A DNA stretch of 64,000 nucleotides from Eledone cirrhosa. Lineage: Eukaryota; Mollusca; Cephalopoda; Octopoda; Eledonidae. The stretch is taken from contig OZ024743.1 of NCBI GenBank assembly GCA_964016885.1, forward strand, positions 341,423,907-341,487,906. Reading direction: 5' to 3'. This document shows positions 1 through 10,130 of this stretch, in pieces. The position numbers were made by a program, and so were the translations under genes. Positions within the stretch are counted from its first letter, which is position 1; the number at the start of each line of letters is the position of its first letter. The notes beneath the pieces are model-generated. The model was not told where the DNA came from. It saw only the letters and a list, made by a program, of their open reading frames with translations, and did not search any database.

Positions 1-1238
1 GTAAATGTATGTTATTGTTTGAACAGAACTATTTTGATCACATATATTTTCTTAGCCATCCAACGAGTTGGTAATAAGCTCCAAGGACGGAGAAGGATAA
101 CTGGGAAGATGGCAACCTCCAAGATAGAGGAGGTAGAGCTATATGAACTAGGCATGGTCTTATTAACAACGGATGGAACTTTACGAAAACCAGCGTGTTT
201 TTCAGCCGCCAATAAAACCATCACTGATCTAACAATGCAATGAACCTTGCATTAGAACCTTATTGTTAACTCACTATTTTGCTGAATTATCAAAAGAAAT
301 ATCGAAAATTTACCTCATCAACGTGATATGAAATACTACTTTGAACAAACAATGAATACAAATCACCGATGGAAAATTATTTCTACATAATTAAAATCTA
401 TGGTTCATTTCTTTTTCATTTTAGATCCTATAAACGTGAAAAATGTGGCCTGCATGTACACAGTCGAAAACGGAAAAAAAACATGCAGCCTGGCTACAAT
501 CAACAAGTGTTGGAATAATTTGTTTGCCTATTAGTGGCACAGCATTCAAAAGAAACCAAACTGTGCAACCCTAAATATGTTTGTATCACCTCGTATTTTC
601 GCCTGAATAGCTGTTATGTGTAATGAATTTAGGACCCAATTGACATGACGTTATTCCAACAAATAATTTTCCATATAAATATATGGGTGGTAAAATTCAG
701 TACAATTAATTTTGCCATAATATGTTTCTTTTAAACTGTGCTTTGTTGCCAGTTTTGAACCGAGCTTCCTGTCTGAGGATATATCCATTCTTGCTCCTGA
801 AAGTCTCGCTAGCCTGGTGAAATGTCATACAAATTGCACATCATTCTCACCATTAAAAAGTAAAGAAAAGAAATAATATTAAAATCAGTCACATACGAAA
901 GACACGAGGTTCATGTCTCCCTCTATCAGGTTTTTCATAAAAAAATTGACTCAAAGATATATGAATGAATACAACTATTAGAAACAGTTTCTAGCAAATG
1001 GGACATCCTGTTTTGGCGCTCTCCTGTTAGAAATAGAAGTTAAAATTTCCATCAGATCATACTTTACTTTCTTCAAAAATATTAAATGAAAATAAAATAA
1101 GTCCGACAAAAGGCTGATACAAAAAACGAATTCTTTATCAAAAGAGAAATAATCTGAGGCGTCAGCTTTTCTTTGCTCCTTTTCTAGTTCGTCTAACACG
1201 AGCGTCTAGCAAAGTTCAGAAAATAAACAAAAAAAGCT
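1..1238. other. AT-rich DNA, no gene recognised
   Basis: No open frame here resembles a protein family I know, and the two short overlapping frames near the left edge (12-243) read on opposite strands without recognisable motifs. No SINE, LINE or inverted repeat was recognised. Function is unknown. Confidence 0.5.
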
Positions 1239-1266
1239 CTTTCCTTTCTTTCTTTTTTTCTTTCAT

Positions 1267-1314
<48 letters not shown>

Positions 1315-1330
1315 TCCTTCTTTTTTTCTT
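1239..1330. repeat. (TTTC)n microsatellite
   Basis: A run of TTTC units about 90 bp long, uninterrupted in its middle and degenerate at both ends, followed by T-rich sequence. It is a simple repeat with no coding content. Confidence 0.9.
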
Positions 1331-1865
1331 TTTATTTATTTATTCCTCTTTTTTTTCGGTTAGGCGTTTTCTCTTTACTTCATAGATAGTCTCTGCCTCG
1401 TGACTATTACTTCTCTGTGAATCATGGCTGCCTTATTAATTGTAAACACTGCAACAGCCATGTTTTGAAAACAAATAAGAAAAGTTGTTGAATAGAGTGA
1501 AAAAGATATATAGCATTTACTTCCCAGAGTAAAATTCTTTATCATTCTTTTCGTAATTTGCAGTCGAATAGTGTTGAGATACTTTCATTTTATTTCTTAC
1601 GTTTATCTTTATGTTTTTGTTCATATCACTTTTGTAAAGATCACAGACATTTAAAACATGTCTGAAATCATGATGATTGTGATGATGTAGAAGATGATGA
1701 TGGTGATGATCAAGATGAAGATAAGGATGATTATGATGATTATATAAAATAATAGCAACACCGCATAACACATATCATACGTAATACACAGAAGAAACAC
1801 TAAACTAATACCAGAACCAACAAAAATAAATCCCATAACTGCAAAGCAAAACAGATGTTTCATGT
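1331..1865. other. AT-rich DNA with a (GAT)-rich stretch
   Basis: Around 1667-1745 GATGAT-like triplets give artificial His-rich or Ile-rich frames on the minus strand. These are microsatellite translations, not genes. Nothing else was recognised. Confidence 0.5.
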
Positions 1866-1899
1866 ACACACACACACACACACAAATATATGTTTATAC

Positions 1900-1969
<70 letters not shown>
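1866..1969. repeat. (CA)n then (TA)n compound microsatellite
   Basis: A short CA run (1866-1884) is followed by TA dinucleotides up to 1969. Compound TA/CA tracts like this border most mobile repeats in the window. Confidence 0.9.
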
Positions 1970-1973
<4 letters not shown>

Positions 1974-2045
1974 GTACATTTCCACGCTCATAAGAGATAA
2001 TGCTGCAGACACCTGAACCACACGGAGGGGTGCCTGAATGAAGCA

Positions 2046-2100
2046 CATAATAACAACAATAACAGCAACAACAACAAAAACAACAACAACAACAATAATA
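2046..2100. repeat. (AAC/AAT)n microsatellite
   Basis: Degenerate trinucleotide run, mainly AAC with AAT interruptions, just downstream of the compound microsatellite. Confidence 0.8.
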
Positions 2101-3328
2101 TTGATACAACAACTATTTAAAAGTGTCCTCATATTTTTTTGTCTTGGTAATACGATTTCATTAAATTGTTTTTTTTTAATGATGTTATTTATATTTTTAT
2201 TTTTTTATCATTTATCTTTTGGAATTGTAAATGCAGTATATTGTCATTAAAATTCTGCTCATGATATCTGGTAGAGAACTCTTTTTAGAGAGAAACGAGG
2301 AAACATAATTTATGAGCCATACAAACTCCATCAGCGTTTGTTAGATCATTTCCTGTCTTCCGCCATGATGAATGTCTTTCTAGTAGAAAAAAAAAAAAGG
2401 CTTTATTATAATTTTTTTTAATCTGAAAACATTCAGCTTCTTGTAAAGAGAAATGCATCACTGGCCAACAGTTGAAAGAAACGCCGTTCATTGTTATTAG
2501 AACTATATAGCATCATACTATTGTTTTTTTCGATAATTTTCCAATATTACGATAACAGCATCCCACAAAAACATTTATTGTCAGGTGCGAGCTAAGCTGA
2601 ATTCCTCCTGTATCTGTGTTTGTGTGTTTATATATTTGCACGCTTCGAATATGAGTGCCGTGTCGTATTTCGCTATTATTTTAGGTCCCTTTAAGCCAAA
2701 TGTTGACTTAAAATTTACGAAAGCTCATTATGCTGGAGCTTATATTTTCGTTGGAGTTTAAGCAATCGAAATTCCTAGACGCTCGTCTTCCATAAAGATG
2801 AGCCATCCTTTGCAGGTATTTATTTTCAAATGAATGCACTGGAGCAACTTGAAATGATGTATTTTGCTCAAGCACAAAACGCAGCAACCCGTCGAGGAAT
2901 TGAATATACTGCATTACGGTCGTAAGTCCTTCACTCTATCCACTCCGACGTGCGCCATCACAAAGACAGACTAGCTATTCGATAGATAATGTATTTGGTC
3001 GATATAATCCACTTGAACGTGGTGCTTCAATATGGAGTCATTTCAACAACTGAAACCAGTTAATTAATTAAATAACAATACGAAACATTATCATTAATTG
3101 TGTTTCTTTCTAAGCTTGAAATATTGCAAAGGAGATATCATTAGAAATAATGATTAATATGTTTTGTCTGAAATCTGCGGAAAGGGCAGCGTTGGTAAGG
3201 TGATAGGTACTATGCATTGTAACCCTTTGCGTTGTGATTTCAAATACTACTGAAGTCGATTATGATAATTTCAGTTATGTAGAGTTTTATAAATCGACTT
3301 CGTTACATATTGCTTGGTTATACGTACA

Positions 3329-3330
<2 letters not shown>
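2101..3330. other. AT-rich DNA, no gene recognised
   Basis: Only short frames under 80 codons, none with a recognisable motif. No repeat family was identified by eye. Confidence 0.45.

Positions 3331-3383
<53 letters not shown>
3331..3383. repeat. (CA)n microsatellite
   Basis: About 26 CA units followed by a short TA tract. His/Thr-rich frames across it are artefacts. Confidence 0.9.
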
Positions 3384-3389
<6 letters not shown>

Positions 3390-3891
3390 TTATATATGTA
3401 TGTATATATATATATTGTTATACTTGGGGAGGGTCATATTGTTGTAATACAATGCCAGAAATAATGACAGAACACACTCACTGTTTGTTTCGTCTTCCGT
3501 TCTGCATCTTTTATATCTCCATAGTTAATTCAGTTGGGCCTCAATGTTTATCAACGGTCAACAATACAGATATAAATATATATATATATACAGTCTAACA
3601 AAGTTATTTCGTTGCACATCTGCAACATCATCCGCGGTACTATTATCATGTTTCCGCCTACTGTATTGTATTGTATTGTAATGTCTACGCCATTTTTATT
3701 TTAACTATTTATTTATTCATTTATTTTTGTCACCGTCTTTTCGCATGCGTTTGTGTGTGTGTGTATAGTGTTTGGTGTGTATTTTCGCGTTTGGGTGTGT
3801 GTATTTGGCTTTTGTATTCTAGCTTTGTTTATTAGTGTGTGTTTATATCTGTTTGTTGTTATTGTGCTTGTGTATATATTTATTTATTTAT

Positions 3892-4780
3892 TTATATTTC
3901 TCTTAAGTCAGTATTGTTTGTTTGGGTATGGTTGTTGTTGTCATTCCATTCCTTTTTTCTGTTCAACTTTGATTTTCTTAGTTCTATTTCAGTTGCTTCT
4001 CTGATTTGCCTACCTGTTGGTTCATTTCTATGTTTAGATACTATTTTAATTTCTATGTTGTCTATGTTACCGTCATGTTGTTGTCTGGCGTGTTCGTATA
4101 GTACTGGACCGTTTTTTGTCCTTTTAATTCCCCCCACTGTTTGTCAATTCTTTCACCTATGCTTCGAGCTATCTCACTTATGTATGTCGTTGTCATGTTT
4201 CTGTAAGTACCCTCTGTAAATCTTATGCTATAGACTACATTTCTAGTGTTACAGTTTATCTGGGGAGGGGGGTGGCTTACTTTACGTATAAGACATTTCT
4301 TATTTGTACAGTTGGTATTCTTAAAGGGTATGTTTTGCTGATCAGGGATGTTATGGTAGGTCCTGGCTTTTCTACGACGTTAATCTTTAAGTGAGTCTTT
4401 CTCAGGGCCTTTCTACACTGGTTAGCTAATTTCCCTCCAAGGGTAGCATCCACGAACACGACACTCTGGTATCTCTGGTTGTAGTACCATGAGGTAGCTT
4501 TGCCTATCTTATGTTTACTCCTATCTAAGCCATTCCAGGTTTTTCTCCTGTATAATTGGCAAATTCCTTTCATGTCCAGTTCTATGAGGGTCTTATACTT
4601 CTCCGTGTCTCCTTCGTATACTCTCATTCTGTCTTTTTGGTTATAGCCAGAGAACTGCATGCAGTTGATGAAGTGTTGGATGTGTCGTTCGATTTCTGTT
4701 GGGTCGAACATGCGGGACACGTTCTTCATCACTCGTACCATGTCTGCGATCAGAATATCAAACTTAGCACTAGTGGACAT
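3892..4780 (-). pseudogene. GIY-YIG endonuclease C-terminus of a PLE-like retroelement (broken)
   Basis: The minus-strand frame 4780-4277 (167 codons) has the region that precedes the endonuclease in PLE-type proteins, with KNVSRMFDP, HFINCMQFSGY, SWYYNQRYQSVVFV and KINVVEKPGPTI. Near 4315 the frame shifts and continues with a Cys cluster (CTNKKCLI, then about ten residues, then NCNTRNVVYSI). It then reads TYISEIARSIGERID, which matches the Y-I-G-E-T and R-S motifs of a GIY-YIG fold in degraded form. A second shift near 4137 leads to NGPVLYEHARQQ and GRQIREATEIELRK, the usual C-terminal helix of these nucleases. The family cuts target DNA during retrotransposition. The RT part is not visible upstream, so this is a 5'-truncated, dead copy. 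Confidence 0.7.
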
Positions 4781-4889
4781 TGCTGAGTTTTGAGCATCAG
4801 GTATTTGGAGGCCATAGGTTTAGCATAGTGTGAGTGGAGAATTCGGGCCCTCTCGTCTATAGTTCCGTGTCTACACATCCAACACATCA

Positions 4890-4946
4890 TCACCTGATCA
4901 ATGAAATAATTGTTAATACTGTAAATAAAACCATTTTTGTACAGCC
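4890..4946 (+). repeat. Fragment of the fold-back family seen at 20.9-22.7 kb
   Basis: The stretch holding AATTGTTAATACTGTAAATA is shared with the outer ends of the long inverted repeats at 20.9 kb (reverse) and 22.6 kb (forward). Here it stands alone, followed directly by a TG/TA microsatellite, so it looks like a terminal fragment of that family. Confidence 0.6.
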
Positions 4947-4949
4947 GTC

Positions 4950-5138
<189 letters not shown>

Positions 5139-5147
5139 TAGAAGTTA

Positions 5148-5700
5148 TTGTGCTTAAGCAAAGAATCTGTTGAAGTTGTCACCTTGCCATAAACCAAAAC
5201 AGAGGTATACGTATTCCTTGAAAGCCTCATTGAAAGACGCTAACATATCTGCTGATACATGGGAAACTGTTGTTGCTGATCGTAATAAATGGAGAAAGAC
5301 TGTATATGAGGGCAAAGTTGCCTTTGAGGCATCTCGAATCGCATACGAGAAAGTAAAGCGGGATGTGAGGAAAGGCATGGCTGTTACATTTCCAGACGGC
5401 AAAGGTCCTCCTAAGTCACTGACATGCAGCGTCTGTGCGAGACTCTGCCTAAGAAAAGCTGGACGCGAAAGTGATCTTCGCAGTCATAACGTGACGACCA
5501 GGCTGCTGTTGGAGATGTTACTCATCATGCTTGCCAAGCATGTGGTAGAGAATGTAAATCAGCAGGCGGGCTCAAACAACATGCAAACGTACATGAACTC
5601 CAACCACAGCCGGCTATTCCCAGTGAATGTTTCTGGGCAAGACATTTTAGATCATTGGCTGGCTACAAATTCACATTCGATCGCTGCGCTGTTAATTGCT
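5148..5700 (+). pseudogene. 3' end of a non-LTR retrotransposon ORF with C-terminal C2H2 fingers
   Basis: The frame carries [31 protein letters not shown] and then a C2H2-type finger start (TCSVCARL, RESDLRSH). This is the typical tail of a family of animal non-LTR retrotransposon polyproteins. Near 5497 the reading frame must shift to keep a second finger (CQACGREC, then GGLKQHANVH) and a degenerate third one (ECFWARHFRSLAGY). The fingers probably bind nucleic acid. Everything upstream (endonuclease, RT) is missing. A TG microsatellite follows the coding remnant. Confidence 0.7.
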
Positions 5701-5702
5701 AC

Positions 5703-5810
5703 CGTGTGTGTGTGTGTGTATGTGTGTGTGTGTGTGTGTGTGTTTGTGTGTGTGTATATTATTATTGTTGTTGTTGTTGTCGTTATTATTGTTGTTGTTC
5801 TTTTAGTCTC
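5703..5810. repeat. (TG)n and (GTT)n microsatellites
   Basis: A TG run with a few interruptions (5703-5756) followed by GTT/ATT triplets. Val-rich translation across it is artefactual. Confidence 0.85.
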
Positions 5811-5839
5811 AGTCATTGATGTTAGTTAACTGGAAAGTT

Positions 5840-6050
5840 TGTTGAAATGAATATCAAGCCACTACCTGCAGCCTCAGATATTCAGGACGTATCGGAGGGT
5901 TCTTGCTGTTCCCAGCAAGCATGCCTTTTGAAGCGTTCCAAAAAGCGTGAAGGGGCCAATTTTCTTTAACCATCCCTGGAAACTTTTTAGGATAGTCTCT
6001 AGTGCGCCTATGACAATTGGGACCACTTTGACTTCATTGTTGTTAATGTT
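5840..6050 (-). pseudogene. C-terminal fragment of an R4/Dong-like LINE
   Basis: Read on the minus strand, this gives VKVVPIVIGALETI, then a stretch ending GTLQKACLLGTARTLRYVL and a stop near 5874. The same ending (VIVGALAMI, IQKIVLMGTAHILRKIL) closes the large minus-strand LINE protein at 10.3 kb, so this is a 3' scrap of a related element. It abuts the 5'-truncated plus-strand LINE that begins near 6055. Confidence 0.75.
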
Positions 6051-6178
6051 AAGTCACCAAAACGAAAACAGATAAAACCACACCAACAAAATGTTAAAAA
6101 CTTCTTGCTTGTCAGAAGGGCCAACGATAAACCGATGGCCCTCTTAGCACGAAGCGAGGACATTCAAACACATTTTGC

Positions 6179-6370
6179 GTGCCAAAAGATTTGTTTCTGG
6201 TCCGAATGTCACTCAATTCCTTCAAAGAAATTCGAGAGAGCTTTCCTCAAGACGTGGAGACTCCGAATGTGAAACCCACATCAAGACTTTTAAAGGGGTT
6301 TCCAAAAGAAACCCCACCAACCAAGGAGGTCGAACCACCCGACCTTCACAAGACCCCGGGCGGTAAGTAA
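6179..6370 (+). pseudogene. ORF1 C-terminal remnant of LINE copy 1
   Basis: Two overlapping frames (6175-6366 and 6179-6370) end just before ORF2 in the position where copy 2 has its ORF1 stop, 30 to 35 bp ahead of the ORF2 start. Residue similarity to copy 2 ORF1 is weak by eye, so identity rests mainly on position and on the short spacing before ORF2. The rest of ORF1 is missing because of 5' truncation. Confidence 0.45.
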
Positions 6371-6399
6371 ACCTTCCCTCTCTCTCTTAGCTTACCAAT

Positions 6400-7296
6400 A
6401 TGGCCATATTAAAAATAGGAAGTTTAAATATTCGCGGCCTGAGGTCACCCTGGAAGCAGGGTCGCCTGCTCAACGACCTCCGGTCGCTTGAAATGGATGT
6501 GATTGCCGTCAGCGAGACCAGAATTTCCGACACGCGCGCACTAGCCCCCATTTTCAACGACTATCAGATCTTCGCATCTGTTAGCAGGCCGGGAATGGGG
6601 GGTGGGGTGGCAGTACTGTTTAGGAAAGGACTGGATTTCGAGGTAAGGTCGATCTTCCGAGACCCCGACGGTAAGTTGGTGGTCTTGGATGTGAGCAGTA
6701 GCGAAGGTGGTGCCTTTAGACTGCTGGCCGTCTACGCCCCTACAGGGGTCGGACGACCTGACTTCTTTAGGCGCCTGGAGACCTTTCTGGGTACGTCTCG
6801 CCCTTTACTGTTAGGGGGGGACTGGAATGGCATCTTAGATGCACGCTGGGATTGTGTGGGAGTAGCCGATAGGAGCGGGGGGTGCAAAAGCCTCAAGCAC
6901 CTACTCAGCCATTTCCAACTGTCTGACAGGTATCGACTAGATTTCCCCAATGTGCCAGTATGGACATGGACCAACCGAATGGGGTCATCTAGATCGTATA
7001 TAGACAGGATCTTCATTAGGAAAATAGATAGAAATAGTGTGGGCTGTCCACTTTTTAAAACGGTCGCCTATTCAGATCACAAATTTGTGATCTGTACGGT
7101 CGACCTAAATAAAACGCGTAGGTTAGGACCGGGTTACTGGAAGCTGAACATGTCATTTCCGGCACGTACAGCTTACAGGGACCGAGTCAACAATTTAGTT
7201 AACCAAACGTTGACTGGAGGGATCATCAACAACAGATGGTGGGTGGCGCTCAAAAGAGAGATTAGAGTAACTTCGATAGATTCAGCAAAGAACTAG
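6400..7296 (+). pseudogene. LINE ORF2, APE endonuclease domain (copy 1)
   Basis: 298 codons from ATG at 6400. Exonuclease-endonuclease-phosphatase motifs are present in order: SLNIRGLRS (Asn), VIAVSETRIS (Glu), LLAVYAPTG, LLLGGDWNGIL (Asp and Asn), WTWTNRMGSSRSYIDRIFI and AYSDHKFVI (Ser-Asp-His). All expected catalytic residues can be seen, so this domain is intact as a fold. The family nicks target DNA to prime reverse transcription. A one-base change near 7275 ends the frame early. Copy 2 continues here with SIRFSKTLAIEKN, and the same sequence resumes in another frame of copy 1. Confidence 0.85.
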
Positions 7297-7643
7297 CGTT
7301 AGAGAAAAATAGAAAGGAGGGGGAGCTGGTAGATAAGTTAGACGAGGCTATTTGTAGTGGCATCGCAACTGACGTGCTAGCGGCGAGAATGGCATTAGAC
7401 CATTTCTTCAATGCCAAACAGGAAGGTTGCATTGTCAGAGCTAAGGCGCGTGCTCTGAGAAATGAGGGAACTAAAGCTGTTCGATGGGCCCGCGTGGCGG
7501 AGGCGCAGCGTGGTAATAAAACCACAATTCGGTCTTTGGCAGACCGAGACGGACACGAGATAAGCGATTCCAAGCGGATGTGTGAGGCCTTTCGCCAGCA
7601 CTTTATCGGTTATTCAGGGAGCGTGGCGAGTCAGAGAGAGTAG
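7278..7643 (+). pseudogene. LINE ORF2 linker between endonuclease and RT (copy 1)
   Basis: After the frame change near 7275 the protein continues as FSKELALEKNRKEGELV, then LAARMALDHFFNAKQEGC and WARVAEAQRGN, matching copy 2 over the same span. It stops at 7641-7643, where another indel separates it from the RT frame. No catalytic motif is expected in this connector. Confidence 0.75.
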
Positions 7644-7669
7644 CAGATTTCAGTCCCTACCTTGACGGC

Positions 7670-8476
7670 TTGCCGCGCATCTCGACGGTCGACCCTGAGC
7701 GCGGCGAAAGGCCGATTATTTCAGCCGAAATTCAGGACGCCCTTGTCGGCTGCATGAGGCGCAAGTCAGCCGGTTTGGATGGCCTGCCCTACGAACTTTA
7801 CGTAAATATGCCAGACTTGTTCTCCGAACTTCTCGAAGCACTCTACTGCAACTGGCAGCAGAATGGGAGTATTCCCAGTTCTGTGAGCAGGGGAGTGCTG
7901 ACGCTGATAAGGAAAGACGAGAACAAGAGGGATACATTAGACAACTTCAGGCCCATAACTCTGCTCAACACAGAGTTTAAGATTTTGGCTAAGGTGTTAG
8001 CAAAGAGATTGGCGCTCGTCGTCGAGGATTTGGTTGGGGAGGCGCAAACTTGCGCAATCCCAGCCAGGTCCATACACGACAATCTCCACCTCATGCGATA
8101 CATCATAGAGTGGGTAGGGTGTAAACCCGGCTTCGATGGGGCACTGATCAATTTAGATCAATCGAAAGCATTCGATAGGGTCGACAATCGGTATCTGGAG
8201 TTTGTCCTCAAAGCAGCTGGCTTCGGCCCTGTCTTTAGAAGCTGGATCGTTGCAATGCACAGCGGCACACGCTCGGTGGTCAAGGTTAATGGCCACCTCT
8301 CGGAACCATTTCGGCTCTCCCGATCGGTCCTTCAAGGGTGCCCTCTCTCTTCCCTTCTGTACGTATTGACTCTCGAGCCTTTACTGCGGAAGCTGGAGCT
8401 GTTGCAGGGCATCCCGCTCGAACCGGGACGTGGAAAGGCGGTGTCGGCTTATGCGGACGACATCACCGTGTGGTGA
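7670..8476 (+). pseudogene. LINE ORF2, reverse transcriptase domain (copy 1)
   Basis: 268 codons with the RT series: KSAGLDGLPYELY, LTLIRKDENK, NFRPITLLNTEFKILAKVLA, INLDQSKAFDRVDNRYL (first catalytic Asp), VLQGCPLSSLLYVLTLEPL and AYADDITVW (catalytic Asp pair). The frame ends with TGA directly after YADDITVW. The thumb and C-terminus carry on in the -1 frame (8338-9018). Copy 2 needs the same -1 step at the same aligned place. The domain copies the LINE RNA at the nicked target. Confidence 0.88.
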
Positions 8477-9018
8477 CGAACACCTCAGGAATCGAGGTGG
8501 TCGGCACCTTATTGAAGGAATATGAAAGGTTGACAGGAGCCAAACTTAACCCGGAAAAGTCGGTGGGCTTGCAGCTCGGAACCTGGAGAGGCAAGCCCAT
8601 GCCGTCCAACAGCGTCGTGGGGCGCTGGACGGACGGACCGGTAAAGTTGCTCGCGGTTTGGTTCGGACCAGACCTCCAGGTGGAAAATAATTGGGACGGG
8701 GTAACGGGCAGAGTAGCCAGTCTCATCCAAAAATGGGCCGGGAGGAAGCTATCACTGAAAGGTCGCGCGGAGGTGGCGAATGCGTACATCGCGTCAGTCA
8801 TCTACTACCGCCTGACCGTAGTGCATTGGCCCCCGTCCGCGCCTCGTCAAGTTGGAACGGCTCCTCTTCAAATTCTTGTGGAGGGGACAAGAGCCGATGG
8901 TGAGGCGGTCCATCTGCTGCCAGCACCCTCTACGCGGAAGGCTGGACATGCCGTGGGTAATGATGCGCAGACATACGTTGAGGCTGCGACATCTCCAGAT
9001 ATTCTGCCTCAACGGTGA
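8338..9018 (+). pseudogene. LINE ORF2, RT thumb and connector in the -1 frame (copy 1)
   Basis: The useful part starts just after the YADD box and reads VVGTLLKEYERLTGAKLNPEK, SVGLQLGTWRGKPMPSN, LAVWFGPDLQ and KLSLKGRAEVANAYIASVI. Near 8830 an indel moves the true frame to 8852-9247, so the rest of this frame (to 9018) is out-of-frame sequence. The listed start lies inside the upstream RT frame and is not a real start codon. Confidence 0.75.
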
Positions 9019-9247
9019 ACAGGTGTGGTCGCCGTTTATCAGACGGGCCTTTCCGCAGCTCATTTCTTTGACTGAGCTGCAGTCCTGGGTCAAGAAGAGA
9101 CTGAGACTGGGTGACTGGCAACTGGAATGTTGCCAGGCACTCACTGCCCTCTACCAAGCGGGCAATGCGATCAGTGGAACTCCACTCTCGAGTTCTATAG
9201 AGGATTATTGGTGGGCAAGTGGGATGACGCACTCGGAGAAGCTTTAA
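8852..9247 (+). pseudogene. LINE ORF2, C-terminal part a (copy 1)
   Basis: Continuation in a third frame with MERLLFKFLWRGQEPMVRRS, PWVMMRRHTLRLRHLQIF and QLISLTELQSWVKKR, each aligned with copy 2. A further indel near 9175 shifts the frame again. Confidence 0.72.
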
Positions 9248-9819
9248 GCCTCGACGAAGTCGAACTGACCAGTCTGTACCGGAGGACTTTTGAGCCGGGG
9301 ACGATGGACAATTTCCAGAAATCCCACGCTTGGCAGTGCTACCGGGGGGCACTGCCGGTTCGGGATAAACTCTACAGGCACGGAAGTGCTGTCAGACAGA
9401 CCTGCCCAAGATGCGCAAAAAGCGACGAAACCGTTCTGCACGCACTTGTCCAATGTCCATGCATTACTGACTTGTGGAGTTATGTCGAACAGCTACTGTC
9501 GCGTGTGGGACGAATCCGGCTATCTGCCGAGTCCATAGTGAAGATCGATCCACCGCCTTCCTTAGGTCAGGAATAGCAGGAAATTTTCCTCTGTCTGGTG
9601 GCAGTTGCGAAAGAGATTATATGGTGGACCAGGTTGAAAGGACTAAAGACAGACACTTTTCTCTTCGGCCAATCCCTCAGCAACTTCTTCAAGTTTCACC
9701 TGGAAAGGAAGGTGATGGTGGCGAGAGAAGTGCTGCACCCCAGTACATTGGCTGAAAGGTTGGTGAATGTTGCGAGAATGGCTCGTGTGAATGGGCCTAC
9801 TCTGACCATGCGCCTATAG
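9127..9819 (+). pseudogene. LINE ORF2, C-terminal part b with CCHC motif (copy 1)
   Basis: From about 9175 the frame gives STLEFYRGLLVGKWDD and DNFQKSHAWQCYRGALPVR. The C-x2-C-x8-H-x4-C motif follows (CPRCAKSDETVLHALVQC), typical of this LINE group and probably RNA-binding. An in-frame TAG at 9574-9576 interrupts it. The same frame then runs through AVAKEIIWWTRLKGLKTDTF to the natural stop near 9819. Confidence 0.78.
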
Positions 9820-10100
9820 GCTAGCTAACTTGAGGAGAGGGGTGCTCTCCCTGGCTGCCCTAGAAGCGCAGGGTGGTTCAGGATTGGTGGGGTACCCGAG
9901 TTACCCCAGGGTCGTCCACCCCCTATCGGGGAATTTATTTTGTTATATTTATGCATAGTTTATTTTATATTTTTATATTTTCATTGTTAAATTAGTCTTG
10001 CCATTGTACACTTTTACTCGACCTTATTGTAAACCCCCACTGTCCCTGTCTTTGTATTGTCCCCTACATGTCGTCCCTTTTGGCTAATAAATGAAATCAT
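9820..10100 (+). other. 3' UTR of LINE copy 1
   Basis: Non-coding sequence between the ORF2 stop and the (ATT)n tail. It shares CCCCTAT-GGGGAATTT and the GTCCTGT/GTCCCTGT block with the copy 2 3' UTR. It ends with TAATAAATGAAATC, a polyadenylation-like signal directly before the tail. Confidence 0.7.
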
Positions 10101-10130
10101 TATTATTATTATTATTATTATTATTACAGT
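10097..10130. repeat. (ATT)n tract shared by two LINE 3' ends
   Basis: About nine ATT units. They form the 3' tail of the plus-strand Tx1-like LINE and, read on the other strand as (AAT)n, the 3' tail of the minus-strand R4/Dong-like LINE. The two elements are joined tail to tail through this one microsatellite. Confidence 0.85.

Larger units (their letters stand above)
6055..10127 (+). mobile_element. Tx1/L1-like LINE, copy 1 (5' truncated, frameshifted)
   Basis: A plus-strand non-LTR retrotransposon. It has the end of ORF1 (to about 6370), an APE endonuclease and reverse transcriptase ORF2 (6400-9819, broken by several indels), a 3' UTR with an AATAA-type signal near 10086, and an (ATT)n tail at 10101-10127. 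It is closely related to copy 2 at 15.3-20.7 kb, and comparing the two locates each defect. Clade assignment rests on ORF1 with a CCHC knuckle (seen in copy 2), QSKAFDRV, GCPLSSLLYVLTLEPL, YADD and a C-terminal CCHC motif. Confidence 0.85.

Noticed and set aside
12..243. Short frames at the left edge as gene ends
   Set aside because: Two frames on opposite strands without motif or codon bias, with no support for a gene.
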